This document shows positions 14,670 to 23,219 of a DNA stretch of 64,000 bases, piece after piece (within the stretch, counting starts at the first letter, position 1; every line of letters begins with the position of its first letter). Both the position numbers and the translations under genes were made by a program. Source of the DNA: an uncultured Dehalococcoidia bacterium. Lineage in GTDB: Bacteria > Chloroflexota > Dehalococcoidia > Lucifugimonadales > G958296245. The stretch covers positions 1,572,777-1,636,776 of the forward strand of contig OY282458.1 in assembly GCA_958296245.1 (NCBI GenBank). The letters run 5' to 3'. A model generated the notes under the pieces. The model ran no database searches. It was not told the DNA's origin and saw nothing but the letters and a program-made list of their open reading frames with translations.

Positions 14670-16649
14670 ATGATGAAGAGTTACCGACTGCTGGTTGCGA
14701 TAGCTGCAATCCTCGCTCTTGGGGTGGCTGCGGCCTGTACCCGCGAGGTGATCAAGGAAGTCCCGGTGGAAGAGGTCGTCACCCAAGAGGTGATCAAAGA
14801 GGTGCCGGTGGAGGTGGTGGTCGAGAAGCAGGTGCTCAAGGAGGTGCCGGTGGAGGTGGTGGTCGAGAAGGAAGTGCTCAGGGAGGTGGAGGTGCCGGTA
14901 GAAAGGGTGGTCGAGAAGGAAGTCATCAGGGAAGTGGAAGTGCCGGTCGTTGTGGAGAAAGAGGTTGTCAGGGAGGTGGAGGTAGTCAAGGAAGTCGTGG
15001 TTCCCGAAGGGGAACAGGCCTCGGTCATCAACTGGCGCGCCTCCAGCGCCGTCACCAAGCTGTCGCCCTTCACGGCGGTCAGCGGGTACGTGGGCCTCAT
15101 AGGCACTCACGTCTTCTCAACCCTTATGAAGGGCAACCCGCATGCTCAGGTATATGCTCCCGATCTCGCGGCGCGCTGGGAAGTAGCTCCCGACGGAAGC
15201 TCGGCGACGTTCTATCTCCAGAGGAACGCCTTCTTCCACGACGGTGAGCCGGTAACGGCGGACGACATAGCCTTCTCCTTCACGTCGTACATGGACCCGC
15301 GCACCAAGAGCCGCGCCGTCCAGAGGCTCGCAATGGTCAAGGGAGCCGAGGCCTTCGCCGACGGCACCGCCGACTCCGTTGAGGGAATCAACGTAATCGA
15401 CGACTACACGATCCGGTTCGACATGGCCTTCCCGACGGGGCAGTTCCTGACCCAGGCCGCTGGGGTGTACGCGCTCCCGGAGCACATCCTGGGCAAGTTG
15501 GCCCCTGAGGATATCGACGACAGCGAGTTCTTCATCGGCTTGGGGTCTCAGAAGCCAATCGGCTCAGGCCCTTGGAAGTTCGTCCAGCACGAGCCCGACC
15601 AGTTCCACGAGCTGATCAGCAACGACGAATACTACCTCGGCAAGCCGAAGATCGACCGCGTATTCGTACACCTGATCACCAGCCCCGACACGGCCCAGAT
15701 CGCCATGCAGCGGGGTGAGATCGACGGCAGCAGGCGCGGCGGGTTCACGCCCGAAGTGAACCAGACGTTCTTGGCCGACCCTCGATTCATCATCGCGGCG
15801 GTAGGCGGGCGCGGGAACGGGCGCGGCTTCTCGTTCAACTTCCGCACCGACTGGATCGCCGACGCGCGCATCCACCAGGCGTTCATGTGGGCGTTGAACC
15901 GCAAGCAGATCGTAGACACGTTCAGCGCCGGCTTGGGGTACATCCACAACACGAACCTTTTCGTTCCCACGGGCGTCGAGACTCCCGAAATGATGGCCCG
16001 TTACACCCACACCGGCGACAGCGCGATGGCCCGCCAGCTTCTGACAGAGGCCGGCTGGGACTTCGACCGTGAGGTGACCGCCAAGGCCCCCGGATACGGC
16101 GCCGACCAGCGGCCCCAGATGGCCGCCAAGCAGCAGATGCTCGCGGAATCCGGGCTGAAGGTCACCTTTGAGACGATGGAGACCCCGGTCTGGGCAGCCG
16201 TCTACTACGAGAACTACAACTACGACCTCGTGTACGTCGGCGGCTGGGGCGGCGCTGTGGACCACCTGAACTACTACTTCCACAGCCAGAACACCAACGC
16301 AATGGGCTACGCCACCCCGGAACTAGACGCCCTGCTGGACGCGGTGCCCAGGGCCCTCAATGACGACGACTTGGTCAAGATCGGACTTCAGGTCAACGAG
16401 ATGTTCATCGAGGATCTGCCGATCGTGGTGATATCTACGCCTCTCAGCCTTACGACCTACGGCGCTCACGTCTGGATACCCGGATACGGCAGGCGGCCAC
16501 AGCCCGACCAGCTCAAGAACATCGTCTTCACGCCCCAGTTCGCGGGCGGCGGGGAGTGGGAGTACTTGATGCACCAGACCGACATCGTGGAGTTCGGGAC
16601 GACTCACCCGCTCAACGATGCCGGGCCGCTTCACGGACAGCTGCGGTAG
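14670..16649 (+). CDS. Peptide-type ABC transporter substrate-binding lipoprotein with V/E/K stalk
   Basis: The 659-residue lipoprotein has signal peptide M-M-K-S-Y-R-L-L…, lipobox V-A-A-A-C23, then about 90 residues (24-113) of imperfect repeats of V-P-V-E-V-V-V-E-K-E-V-(L/I/V)-(R/K)-E. A family 5 solute-binding domain follows (A-A-R-W-E-V, F-H-D-G-E-P-V-T-A-D-D). The repeats look like a stiff charged stalk that holds the binding domain away from the membrane. ATG 14670 is preceded by AGGGGG, and the frame open from 14601 adds no signal peptide. It probably delivers peptides or glycoside-like solutes to permeases at 25802-27746 and the ATPase at 13278. R3 inverted repeats flank it. Confidence 0.92.
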   Translation: MMKSYRLLVAIAAILALGVAAACTREVIKEVPVEEVVTQEVIKEVPVEVVVEKQVLKEVPVEVVVEKEVLREVEVPVERVVEKEVIREVEVPVVVEKEVVREVEVVKEVVVPEGEQASVINWRASSAVTKLSPFTAVSGYVGLIGTHVFSTLMKGNPHAQVYAPDLAARWEVAPDGSSATFYLQRNAFFHDGEPVTADDIAFSFTSYMDPRTKSRAVQRLAMVKGAEAFADGTADSVEGINVIDDYTIRFDMAFPTGQFLTQAAGVYALPEHILGKLAPEDIDDSEFFIGLGSQKPIGSGPWKFVQHEPDQFHELISNDEYYLGKPKIDRVFVHLITSPDTAQIAMQRGEIDGSRRGGFTPEVNQTFLADPRFIIAAVGGRGNGRGFSFNFRTDWIADARIHQAFMWALNRKQIVDTFSAGLGYIHNTNLFVPTGVETPEMMARYTHTGDSAMARQLLTEAGWDFDREVTAKAPGYGADQRPQMAAKQQMLAESGLKVTFETMETPVWAAVYYENYNYDLVYVGGWGGAVDHLNYYFHSQNTNAMGYATPELDALLDAVPRALNDDDLVKIGLQVNEMFIEDLPIVVISTPLSLTTYGAHVWIPGYGRRPQPDQLKNIVFTPQFAGGGEWEYLMHQTDIVEFGTTHPLNDAGPLHGQLR

Positions 16650-16673
16650 TTAACAACGCTGCCTGCTGAATAT

Positions 16674-16707
16674 AAGAGGGGCCGGTGCGGTTGCACCGGC
16701 CCCTCTT
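16674..16707 (+). terminator. GC-rich hairpin after the binding-protein gene, no T-tract
   Basis: AAGAGGGGCCGGTGC and GCACCGGCCCCTCTT form a perfect 15-bp stem with a GGTT tetraloop 25 bases after the stop codon. It is followed by AACATG, not by T. Confidence 0.75.
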
Positions 16708-17310
16708 AACATGCTTCACGAGCAGGCCCGCGAGGCGGCCCCCTTGGCGCACTACCCCACTGGGCTACGCTAGTAGGCTGCGGGAAAGTGCTTCCGGCCT
16801 CCCTGCAAGCCCCTCCTCTCCTCCTGGGAGGAGTCTTGTATCTGAGGGAAACTCGCTCAGTCTCCACCGCGCAGGGACTCCGCCCTGCACTCCCCTATCC
16901 TGGGAGGTCCTCTAAGTTGTCATTCCGAACGCAGCCCCGGCGGAGTGAGGAATCTAAACGGGCTGCGGGAAAAATACGAAGCGTGCGGAAGGGCGGAACC
17001 CCTCGCCGGGGAGTTTGAGAGCCTGCCCGATGGGTGCAGGAAGGGGATAAAAGGAAGAGCGTAGGGGTTCTTACGCAGTCTGCCAGGGTCTGCTATTGGG
17101 GCGGTCCATCCCTAGACGGGCCCAGCGCGTGTGCAAGGACTTGATCCTTCATCGCGGCGCGCCTCAGAATGACAGACAGGGGAAGGGCGATCCTCTGGCG
17201 CGCCTCATCAAGCCTGCACAACTACGGGTGAAGACCTCTGCACTCCCCGTTTCCGCAGCCCGCTAAGCTAAGGTGTTGGGCCGGCCCGCTCACAATACGG
17301 GACTCACGTC
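16708..17310. other. Gene-free repeat cluster
   Basis: These 600 bases hold no convincing gene. They contain an R2-like piece at 16775-16920 (AGGCTGCGGGAAAGTGC…), a GTCATTCCGAACGCAG segment at 16918-16955, another R2-like piece beginning GGGCTGCGGGAAAAATACG at 16966 and ending TTTCCGCAGCCCGC near 17265, and the inverted R3 copy at 17098-17216 nested between. Repeats seem to have inserted into or next to each other. Confidence 0.65.
17098..17216 (-). repeat. R3 repeat, right inverted copy
   Basis: On the minus strand this reads CCTGTCTGTCATTCTGAGG … AAGTCCTTGCACACGCG … GGATGGACCGC, nearly the same as 14341-14461 in the opposite orientation. Confidence 0.75.
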
Positions 17311-17556
17311 TCATGTGATCTTGGCGTGCCCATTGCGGGCGGCAAGCTCCTCGATCACGGTTTCCCGTGGGGTCTCTTCCGTCCAGGGGGTCGGCAGCTC
17401 GTTCCTGCCATATATCTTGGCCATACGGGGGTCCGGTTCGCCGTCCACCCGATGCACCGTATGCCATCTGCCGTCTCTGAGGACAACCTCTATCTCCCGA
17501 TTCTCGCCGACCCACCCAAAGCTAACGTATCCTATCCCTGAGGTCTTGGTAGCCAT
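17311..17556 (-). CDS. Small hypothetical protein
   Basis: The 81-residue frame starts MATKTSGIGYVSFGWVG and has a plausible soluble composition: a beta-rich front with E-V-V-L-R-D-G-R-W-H-T-V-H and a charged helical end E-T-P-R-E-T-V-I-E-E-L-A-A. GGAG lies nine bases before the chosen ATG; a longer start at 17613 is possible but adds a poor N-terminus. I do not recognise a family. It stands alone between the repeat cluster and R1 copy D, so it could be spurious. Confidence 0.45.
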   Translation of the reverse strand: MATKTSGIGYVSFGWVGENREIEVVLRDGRWHTVHRVDGEPDPRMAKIYGRNELPTPWTEETPRETVIEELAARNGHAKIT

Positions 17557-17631
17557 TGCCGCTGCTCCATCTTGTTGTGAGACGAGGCTAGTACCGATAG
17601 AGCCGTTTGTCAATGCGAACCTAATTCGAGT

Positions 17632-17799
17632 AGCTGTTCAGATTTCGTGAGATCCCTTTCGACTGGCGTAGCCCCGGTAAAGCAGACGCCTTTGATCCCC
17701 GCCCGCCCCTTTGTAATTGAGGCACAGCCCTCAGACCCCCCTGCCCTAAGGGAGAATCTCCCGGACTCTCCTCCGGGTCTCACAGAGTCTGAACAGTTT
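17632..17799 (+). repeat. R1 MITE-like repeat, copy D
   Basis: This is a full-length copy of about 168 bp with ends AGCTGTTCAGATT and AGTCTGAACAGTT, and the internal AAAGCAGACGCCTTTGATC. It lies 50 bases upstream of the response regulator start, so it may carry or displace that gene's promoter. Confidence 0.8.
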
Positions 17800-17846
17800 C
17801 TGATTGGGATACTGCCAGCATCGGTTCGACCGGCGGCGACCACTGT

Positions 17847-18572
17847 ATGATGGTCTCGCACAAGGAGAGCGCGACGAAAGAGACAGTGTTGGTAATCGAG
17901 GACGACGGGAACCTGCTCAGGGCGCTCCAGTACAGCTTGGAGCGAGAGGGGTACTCCGTACGCACGGCCACCGACGGAGAAAGCGGTCTCGAGGCCGCCC
18001 GCGAGGCTCGGCCCGGCCTCGTGATCTTGGACGTGATGCTCCCGCGTCTTGACGGTTTCGAGGTGTGCCGCATCCTGAGACGCGGCACCGACGTGCCGTT
18101 GCTCATGCTGACCGCCCGCGGCGAGGAGATCGACAGGGTGCTGGGGCTGGAACTGGGAGCAGACGACTACCTTGTCAAGCCGTTCAGCATGCGCGAACTG
18201 CTGGCGCGGGTCAAGGCGATGCTGAGGCGTTCCCGGATGGGGGCCGACGGGTTGGGGCGCCCGAAGGATAGGCAGGTGTTTAGGTCCCGCGATCTGGAGG
18301 TGGACGTCGACAGCCATACCGCCACACTCCGAGGCGAGGCGCTTAGCCTGAAGCCCAGGGTGTTCGAGCTGCTGGCCCTGCTCATGGCGCGCAAAGGCAG
18401 GATCCTCAGCAGGAACCAGATACTGGACCACGTCTGGGGACTCAACTATGTCGGAGATAGCAGAACCGTGGACGTTCACGTCCGGTGGCTCCGTGAAAAG
18501 ATAGAGGAAAATCCAGGGGATCCCAAGAGGGTAATAACGGTCCGGGGATTCGGCTACCGGTTCGAGGAATGA
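17847..18572 (+). CDS. OmpR/PhoB-family response regulator
   Basis: The 241-residue two-component regulator has a receiver domain with acidic pocket E18-D-D20, phospho-acceptor D62 in V-I-L-D-V-M-L-P, conserved T-A and L-V-K-P-F, and a C-terminal winged-helix domain with the family ending V-R-G-F-G-Y-R-F. Its stop overlaps the kinase start (ATGA), so both are made together. With pstSCAB-phoU 3 kb downstream and a periodic Pho box before pstS, it is most likely the phosphate-starvation regulator PhoB/PhoP; this is context-based. ATG 17847 or the next ATG may be the start, and no strong Shine-Dalgarno is seen. Confidence 0.9.
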   Translation: MMVSHKESATKETVLVIEDDGNLLRALQYSLEREGYSVRTATDGESGLEAAREARPGLVILDVMLPRLDGFEVCRILRRGTDVPLLMLTARGEEIDRVLGLELGADDYLVKPFSMRELLARVKAMLRRSRMGADGLGRPKDRQVFRSRDLEVDVDSHTATLRGEALSLKPRVFELLALLMARKGRILSRNQILDHVWGLNYVGDSRTVDVHVRWLREKIEENPGDPKRVITVRGFGYRFEE

Positions 18573-19921
18573 ACCCGCGTCTGCTCCAATGGCGTGTCGC
18601 GCTCCCCTGCGCCGTCCTGTTCTTGGTAACGGTGTCGATCGGCTTCACGGCCGGAGACGTATTGGCCGAGAGGGTCGCCCTCATCGCACTAGCGGCCCTG
18701 ACCATCATCGCAGTCGTCACGAGTTTCCTCGTTACTCTTCACACGTCGCGCTCCGTCCGGTCAATATCGGAAGGGGCGCGGCGGCTCGCCGGCGGCGATC
18801 TGGAGCACCGGATCGCGGCGCCCTCGTCCGGCGAGACCCGCGACTTGGCCGATGCATTCAACCTGATGGCGGAGGCCATGGGAAACGCGGTCGGCAGCTT
18901 GACCGCGGAGCGGAACAAGCTGGCCGCCCTGCTGGACATCATGGCCGATGGTGTTCTGGTGATAGACGGAGATGGCAGGGTCTCGCTGCTCAACCGGGCC
19001 GCCGAGTCTATACTGGACGTGCGGGCTCCGGACGCGGTCGGCAGCGGGGTTGCCGAGATAGTGCGCGACCACGAGCTCCAGACCCTGGTACGGGATACCC
19101 TAGAGTCGGGCCGGCCCCACCAGTCCGACGTCGAACTAGTCGCCAAGCGTAGGTTCATTCGAGCCCTAGCCATTCCCGTCCAGGAAGACGGCCCCGACGG
19201 CGTTCTGCTCACGCTGCACGACCTGACAGGGATGCAGCGGCTAGACACGACCCGCCGGGAGTTCGTGAGCAACGTATCACACGAGCTCCGCGGTCCCCTG
19301 GCCTCTATCAAGGCCATGGTCGAGACCCTGACCGACGGGGCCTTGGAGGACAGAGCGGTCGCGGGGGAGTTCCTGGGGCGAATCGGGAGAGAGGTGGACC
19401 GGATGACGGTTATGGCCAACGAGCTATTGGAATTGTCTCTGCTGGAGAGCGGTCAAACCGAGCTCCACCTTGCCCCGCTTTCACTCAGGCCAATTGTGGA
19501 GGACGTGATGGCCCAAGCCGAAGGCTGGGCCGCCGCGACGGGGGTTTCGACGTCGGTTGACATTCCGGATACTCTGCCTCAGGTGGTTGGTGAGGAAGCC
19601 AAGGTGCGCCAGGTGCTTGTGAACCTCGTCGAAAACGCGATCAAGTTCATGCCGGAGGGCGGCCGGTTGTGCGTGCGTGCTGCGGTGGAAGGCAAGCTGG
19701 TAGAGGTCGGCGTCGAGGATGCAGGGGTGGGAATCCCGGAAGAGCACCTGCCCCACGTCTTCGAGCGATTTTACAAGGTGGACCGCTCCCGGCGAAAGGC
19801 GGGTACCGGGCTTGGCCTCGCGATCGTCAAGCACGTGGTGCAGCTGCACGGGGGCGGCGTGCGCGCCGAGAGCCGCGAGGGGGCAGGAAGCACCTTCTAT
19901 TTCACCCTACCTCGAGCCTAG
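18569..19921 (+). CDS. Sensor histidine kinase (PhoR-like)
   Basis: The 450-residue membrane kinase has two N-terminal membrane helices (about 10-28 and 35-57) with almost no external loop, a HAMP linker (55-108), a PAS domain (about 117-220), HisKA with phospho-acceptor H238 in S-N-V-S-H-E-L-R-G-P-L, and an ATPase domain with N-box N-L-V-E-N-A-I-K-F, D-A-G-V-G-I and G-T-G-L-G-L-A-I-V. The lack of a sensory outer domain fits PhoR-type kinases, which sense phosphate through the Pst transporter and PhoU, both encoded just downstream. It is co-translated with the response regulator. Confidence 0.92.
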   Translation: MNPRLLQWRVALPCAVLFLVTVSIGFTAGDVLAERVALIALAALTIIAVVTSFLVTLHTSRSVRSISEGARRLAGGDLEHRIAAPSSGETRDLADAFNLMAEAMGNAVGSLTAERNKLAALLDIMADGVLVIDGDGRVSLLNRAAESILDVRAPDAVGSGVAEIVRDHELQTLVRDTLESGRPHQSDVELVAKRRFIRALAIPVQEDGPDGVLLTLHDLTGMQRLDTTRREFVSNVSHELRGPLASIKAMVETLTDGALEDRAVAGEFLGRIGREVDRMTVMANELLELSLLESGQTELHLAPLSLRPIVEDVMAQAEGWAAATGVSTSVDIPDTLPQVVGEEAKVRQVLVNLVENAIKFMPEGGRLCVRAAVEGKLVEVGVEDAGVGIPEEHLPHVFERFYKVDRSRRKAGTGLGLAIVKHVVQLHGGGVRAESREGAGSTFYFTLPRA

Positions 19922-20190
19922 AGCAGGTTGGGAATGCAGGGAGAGGCGCCCCCTCATGTTGTCCGTGGACTGCGTTCGGAATGACAGTCTTGGGGAGGCC
20001 CTCACGATTCGACTCATGAATACTGAACGGCTACAGCCGATCCCCGGGGCTTGTGCCGCGCTTCACCTCCACGTTAAGCTTGTCTTCATCTGCCCCCGCG
20101 GCCTCTAGGGACCCGCCGAATCTTGTCTTACTTCACGCCATCCAACCATGCCCACAGGCTAGGCCCGGTCCCCGGGGAAGTACGGCTTTA

Positions 20191-20988
20191 ATGGGACCCG
20201 CCCTACTGCTCGGCCTGCTTCAGGGTGTCTTGGAGTGGTTGCCCGTCAGCTCCGAGGGCATGGTCGTGGTGGTATATTCCCTCGTCTTCGAGGGCGGCGC
20301 GGCAGGTGGGATCGAATATGCGCTGTGGCTTCACGCCGGCACCGCTCCCTCGGCGCTCGTCGCCTTCCGGGGAGAGGCCGCCGGCATCCTGCGCGACGTT
20401 CTCACGAGACCGGCCAAGCCGTCCCCGCTGACAGCCTTTCTCTTCGTGTCGACGCTGATCAGCGGCGTCATAGGGCTGCCGCTGTTGCTCTACCTAACCG
20501 AGGTTTCGGACGGGCTGAGCTCCGCTGCTATGGCAATCGTGGGGGCTGCCCTTCTTGTCACCGGCGCTCTCCAATTGCGGCGACCGATTGGGGGCGCCCG
20601 CACCCGCGGGGACCTTTCCGGGGTAGACGGGCTGTTGGCCGGCGTCTCTCAGGGAGCGGCGGTCATTCCCGGCCTTAGCCGGTCCGGTCTGACGGTGGCG
20701 GCGTTGCTCTGGCGCAACCTGGACCGGCGCGAGGCTCTGGTCATCAGCTTCCTCATGAGCGTGCCGGCCAGCCTGACGGCCGCCGCGTACGCTTGGACGT
20801 CCGACAGCTTCTCGGTCTCTGCCGAGGCTCTGGCCGCAGCCGCCGTAGCATTTGTGATCAGCTTGGCCACGATTCGCGTACTGATGGCCGTGGCGGAGCG
20901 GGTCAACTTCGGCGTGTTCGTAATGGCGGCGGGGGCAGGCATCGTAGCCGGGACTGCCCTGCTTACATTCGGCTCGGCCACCGGTTAG
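20191..20988 (+). CDS. uppP: Undecaprenyl-diphosphatase (UppP/BacA family)
   Basis: The 265-residue polytopic membrane protein has both BacA signatures: G-L-L-Q-G-V-L-E-W-L-P-V-S-S-E-G and P-G-L-S-R-S-G. It dephosphorylates undecaprenyl diphosphate outside the membrane, which recycles the lipid carrier for wall and surface glycans and frees phosphate. I start at ATG 20191 because the family begins close to M-G-P-A-L-L-L-G-L-L-Q-G and GGGGAAG precedes it; a start at 20053 adds 46 unlike residues from repeat DNA. It sits between the two-component genes and pstS, so phosphate control is possible. One difference is S-S-E-G-M-V where many members have S-S-S-G-H. Confidence 0.88.
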   Translation: MGPALLLGLLQGVLEWLPVSSEGMVVVVYSLVFEGGAAGGIEYALWLHAGTAPSALVAFRGEAAGILRDVLTRPAKPSPLTAFLFVSTLISGVIGLPLLLYLTEVSDGLSSAAMAIVGAALLVTGALQLRRPIGGARTRGDLSGVDGLLAGVSQGAAVIPGLSRSGLTVAALLWRNLDRREALVISFLMSVPASLTAAAYAWTSDSFSVSAEALAAAAVAFVISLATIRVLMAVAERVNFGVFVMAAGAGIVAGTALLTFGSATG

Positions 20989-21056
20989 CCCCTGCCCTAC
21001 CCTCGAATCCCGTTCACGCACGGGCCTGCCCCGTATTCACAGCCTGCCGGAGCACA

Positions 21057-21088
21057 CCGGGCGAGCGCCCTACCCCACGCTCGCCCGG
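21057..21088 (+). terminator. GC hairpin after uppP, no T-tract
   Basis: CCGGGCGAGCG and CGCTCGCCCGG make a perfect 11-bp stem with a 10-base loop, followed by GGTTGCC. It separates uppP from the Pho box and pst operon. Confidence 0.65.
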
Positions 21089-21119
21089 GGTTGCCGGGGG
21101 GCCGCGCCTAAGGCCGAAC

Positions 21120-21158
21120 GTTAACAGTCCGTTAACCTTCCCTTAGCCGAACGTTAAG
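21120..21158 (+). promoter_or_regulatory. Pho box: four half-sites at exact 11-bp spacing
   Basis: GTTAAC (21120), GTTAAC (21131), CTTAGC (21142) and GTTAAG (21153) start exactly 11 bp apart. This matches the direct-repeat, one-helical-turn layout of PhoB/PhoP operators, in which two dimers bind. The block ends 65 bases before the pstS ATG, the right place for an activator. Confidence 0.8.
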
Positions 21159-21223
21159 ACGCAGGGGTTAGTCTCCTTTGTAGAAGTAGCGCGGGATAGA
21201 GAAACGGAAAGGAGAAGTGTTTG

Positions 21224-22183
21224 ATGATGAGGTCCTTCAAGACTTGGAAGCTGTGGGTAGCCGTGCCGGTGTTGGCGCCTCTTCTGGCTGCCGCCTGCGG
21301 CGGCGGTGACGCAGAGCCGACGTCGAAGATGGGCGAGACACCCACGGAGCAGCTGAGCGGCACCATCGAGATAGACGGGTCCAGCACGGTGTTCCCAATC
21401 TCCGAAGCGGTCGCTGAGGAGTTCGGAAAGGTACATCCCCGAGTGCGGGTGAACGTCGGGGTGTCCGGCACCGGCGGCGGTTTCAAGAGGTTCGCAGTCG
21501 GTGAGACCGACATTTCCGACGCCTCGAGACCCATCGGGGAATCCGAGGCCCGGTTGGCCGCCGACAACGGCGTCGAGTACATCGAGATCAGGGTCGGCAC
21601 CGACGGCCTGTCGGTTATAGTCCACCCTGATAACGATTTCGTGGAATGTCTGACCGTGGGTGAGCTCAAGAAGATCTGGGAGCCGGGTTCTGAGGTCAGG
21701 ACTTGGGACCAAGTTAGGACAACCTTCCCTGACAGGCCTCTGAGGTTGTATGGGCCGGATACCGACTCGGGCACCTTCGACTACTTCACCGAGGAGATCG
21801 TCGGGGAGGCCCAGGCGAGCCGTTCCGATTACACGGCCTCGGCTGACGACAACGTGTTGGTCCGGGGCGTATCGGGCGACAGGAACTCGATGGGCTATTT
21901 CGGATACGCCTACTACTCGGAGAATGCGGACAAGCTCAAGCTGGTGGCGATCGACGACGGCGAAGGGTGCGTGACGCCCACCGCCGAGACCATAGAGTCG
22001 GGGGACTATACGCCCTTGGCGCGGCCCTTGTTCATCTACGTGAGCAAGAAGAGCCTGGAACGCCCCGAGGCGGCGGCGTTCGTGCAGTTCTACATGGAGC
22101 ACGGGCGCGAGTTGACCCGGGAGGTCGGATACATCCCGCTGGAGGCCGACGCCTACATGAGAACTATAGAGATGATCCGGTAG
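21224..22183 (+). CDS. pstS: Phosphate ABC transporter substrate-binding lipoprotein
   Basis: The 319-residue lipoprotein has signal peptide and lipobox L-A-A-A-C25, a short linker, then the phosphate-binding fold with G-S-S-T-V-F-P and the G-T-G-G-G-F-K-R-F loop that grips the anion, plus D-S-G-T-F-D-Y-F in the second lobe. It captures phosphate outside the membrane for PstCA. AAAGGAG lies upstream of tandem TTG-ATG-ATG; I take ATG 21224. It is the first gene of pstSCAB-phoU, behind the Pho box, and is followed by a hairpin that may keep PstS more abundant than the permeases. It lacks the V/E/K stalk of the other lipoproteins here. Confidence 0.95.
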   Translation: MMRSFKTWKLWVAVPVLAPLLAAACGGGDAEPTSKMGETPTEQLSGTIEIDGSSTVFPISEAVAEEFGKVHPRVRVNVGVSGTGGGFKRFAVGETDISDASRPIGESEARLAADNGVEYIEIRVGTDGLSVIVHPDNDFVECLTVGELKKIWEPGSEVRTWDQVRTTFPDRPLRLYGPDTDSGTFDYFTEEIVGEAQASRSDYTASADDNVLVRGVSGDRNSMGYFGYAYYSENADKLKLVAIDDGEGCVTPTAETIESGDYTPLARPLFIYVSKKSLERPEAAAFVQFYMEHGRELTREVGYIPLEADAYMRTIEMIR

Positions 22184-22195
22184 GCAGCAGCGGTA

Positions 22196-22236
22196 GGGTT
22201 CAGGCGGCGCCCTCTCAGGGGTTGCCGCTTGAACCC
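22196..22236 (+). terminator. Hairpin between pstS and pstC (possible attenuator)
   Basis: GGGTTCAGGCGGC and GCCGCTTGAACCC pair over 13 bases with one mismatch, 13 bases after the pstS stop. There is no T-tract. In pst operons such structures commonly give partial termination or protect the pstS message. Confidence 0.55.
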
Positions 22237-22283
22237 GGCTGTCTTAGAGTGTCGGAACAAAACAGTCGGACGATACCATCTCA

Positions 22284-23219
22284 GTGCACAGCTCCGCAGA
22301 AGACACGAGAACCCCGCGCCTGCCGCGCCCCCGAGGGGCATGGCGGGATATGGAAAGCCGCATCGCCAAGGCGTTATTCTTTGCCTGCGCGATGGTGTCC
22401 GTGCTGACGACGATGGGCATCGTCGTCAGTCTCGTCTTCCAGGCTTGGGGATTCTTCGTAGAGATACCCGTTTGGGACTTCCTATCAGGCGACCGCTGGT
22501 CTCCGATACTGAAACCCCGGTCCCACGGGGTGCTGCCGCTCGTCTCCGGGACCCTGCTGGTGGCCCTCATCGCCGCGCTCGTAGCGATACCCGTGGGAGT
22601 GGCGACGGCCATCTTCCTTTCCGAGTACGCGCCCGACGCGGCGCGCAGGGCGCTCAAGCCATTTCTTGAAGTACTGGCTGGCATCCCGACAGTGGTATAC
22701 GGCTATTTCGCGTTGACGTTCGTAACGCCCAATCTCCAGGTCATCCTTCCGGACGTGATGGTGTTCAACGCACTGAGCGCCGGCCTTGTCATGGGGCTGA
22801 TGATCATCCCGATGGTCTCTTCTCTGAGCGAAGACGCCATGCTCGCGGTGCCTCGGTCGCTCCGGCAAGGCGCCTACGCCCTGGGCGCCACTCGTTTGGA
22901 GGTGGCCCTCCGGGTTGTCGTACCCGCGGCGCTGTCCGGTATCGTAGCCTCCTTCATCCTCGCCATCTCGCGGGCGGTCGGAGAGACGATGCTCGTTACG
23001 ATCGCCGCCGGGGCGACCCCCAGGATGACCTTGAACCCGCTGGAGAGCATTCAGACCATGACGGCCTATATCGTGCAGCTAAGCTTGGGGGAGACCCCCC
23101 AAGGCTCCTTGGAGTTCAACACGATCTTCGCGGTGGGGCTGCTGCTCTTCCTGATGACTCTGGCTATGAACATACTCGGGCACTGGGTCGTGAGGCGTTG
23201 GGGGGTGAAGTGGGCATGA
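22284..23219 (+). CDS. pstC: Phosphate ABC transporter permease PstC
   Basis: The 311-residue membrane protein of the binding-protein-dependent transport family has six predicted helices and the permease loop E-A-A-like [13 protein letters not shown]…R-A-V-G-E-T-M. It forms the phosphate channel with PstA. The start is uncertain: GTG 22284 gives a Pro/Arg-rich lead, while ATG 22350 (M-E-S-R-I-A-K) would put the first helix closer to the N-terminus. Its stop overlaps pstA by an ATGA. Confidence 0.93.
   Translation: MHSSAEDTRTPRLPRPRGAWRDMESRIAKALFFACAMVSVLTTMGIVVSLVFQAWGFFVEIPVWDFLSGDRWSPILKPRSHGVLPLVSGTLLVALIAALVAIPVGVATAIFLSEYAPDAARRALKPFLEVLAGIPTVVYGYFALTFVTPNLQVILPDVMVFNALSAGLVMGLMIIPMVSSLSEDAMLAVPRSLRQGAYALGATRLEVALRVVVPAALSGIVASFILAISRAVGETMLVTIAAGATPRMTLNPLESIQTMTAYIVQLSLGETPQGSLEFNTIFAVGLLLFLMTLAMNILGHWVVRRWGVKWA

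Noticed and set aside
16733-16772. tRNA-like stretch on the minus strand (GCGTAGCCCAGTGGGGTAGT…)
   Set aside because: It looks like a tRNA D-arm, but no anticodon stem, T-arm (GGTTCGAATCC) or matching acceptor stem follows. At most it is a 5' tRNA fragment.
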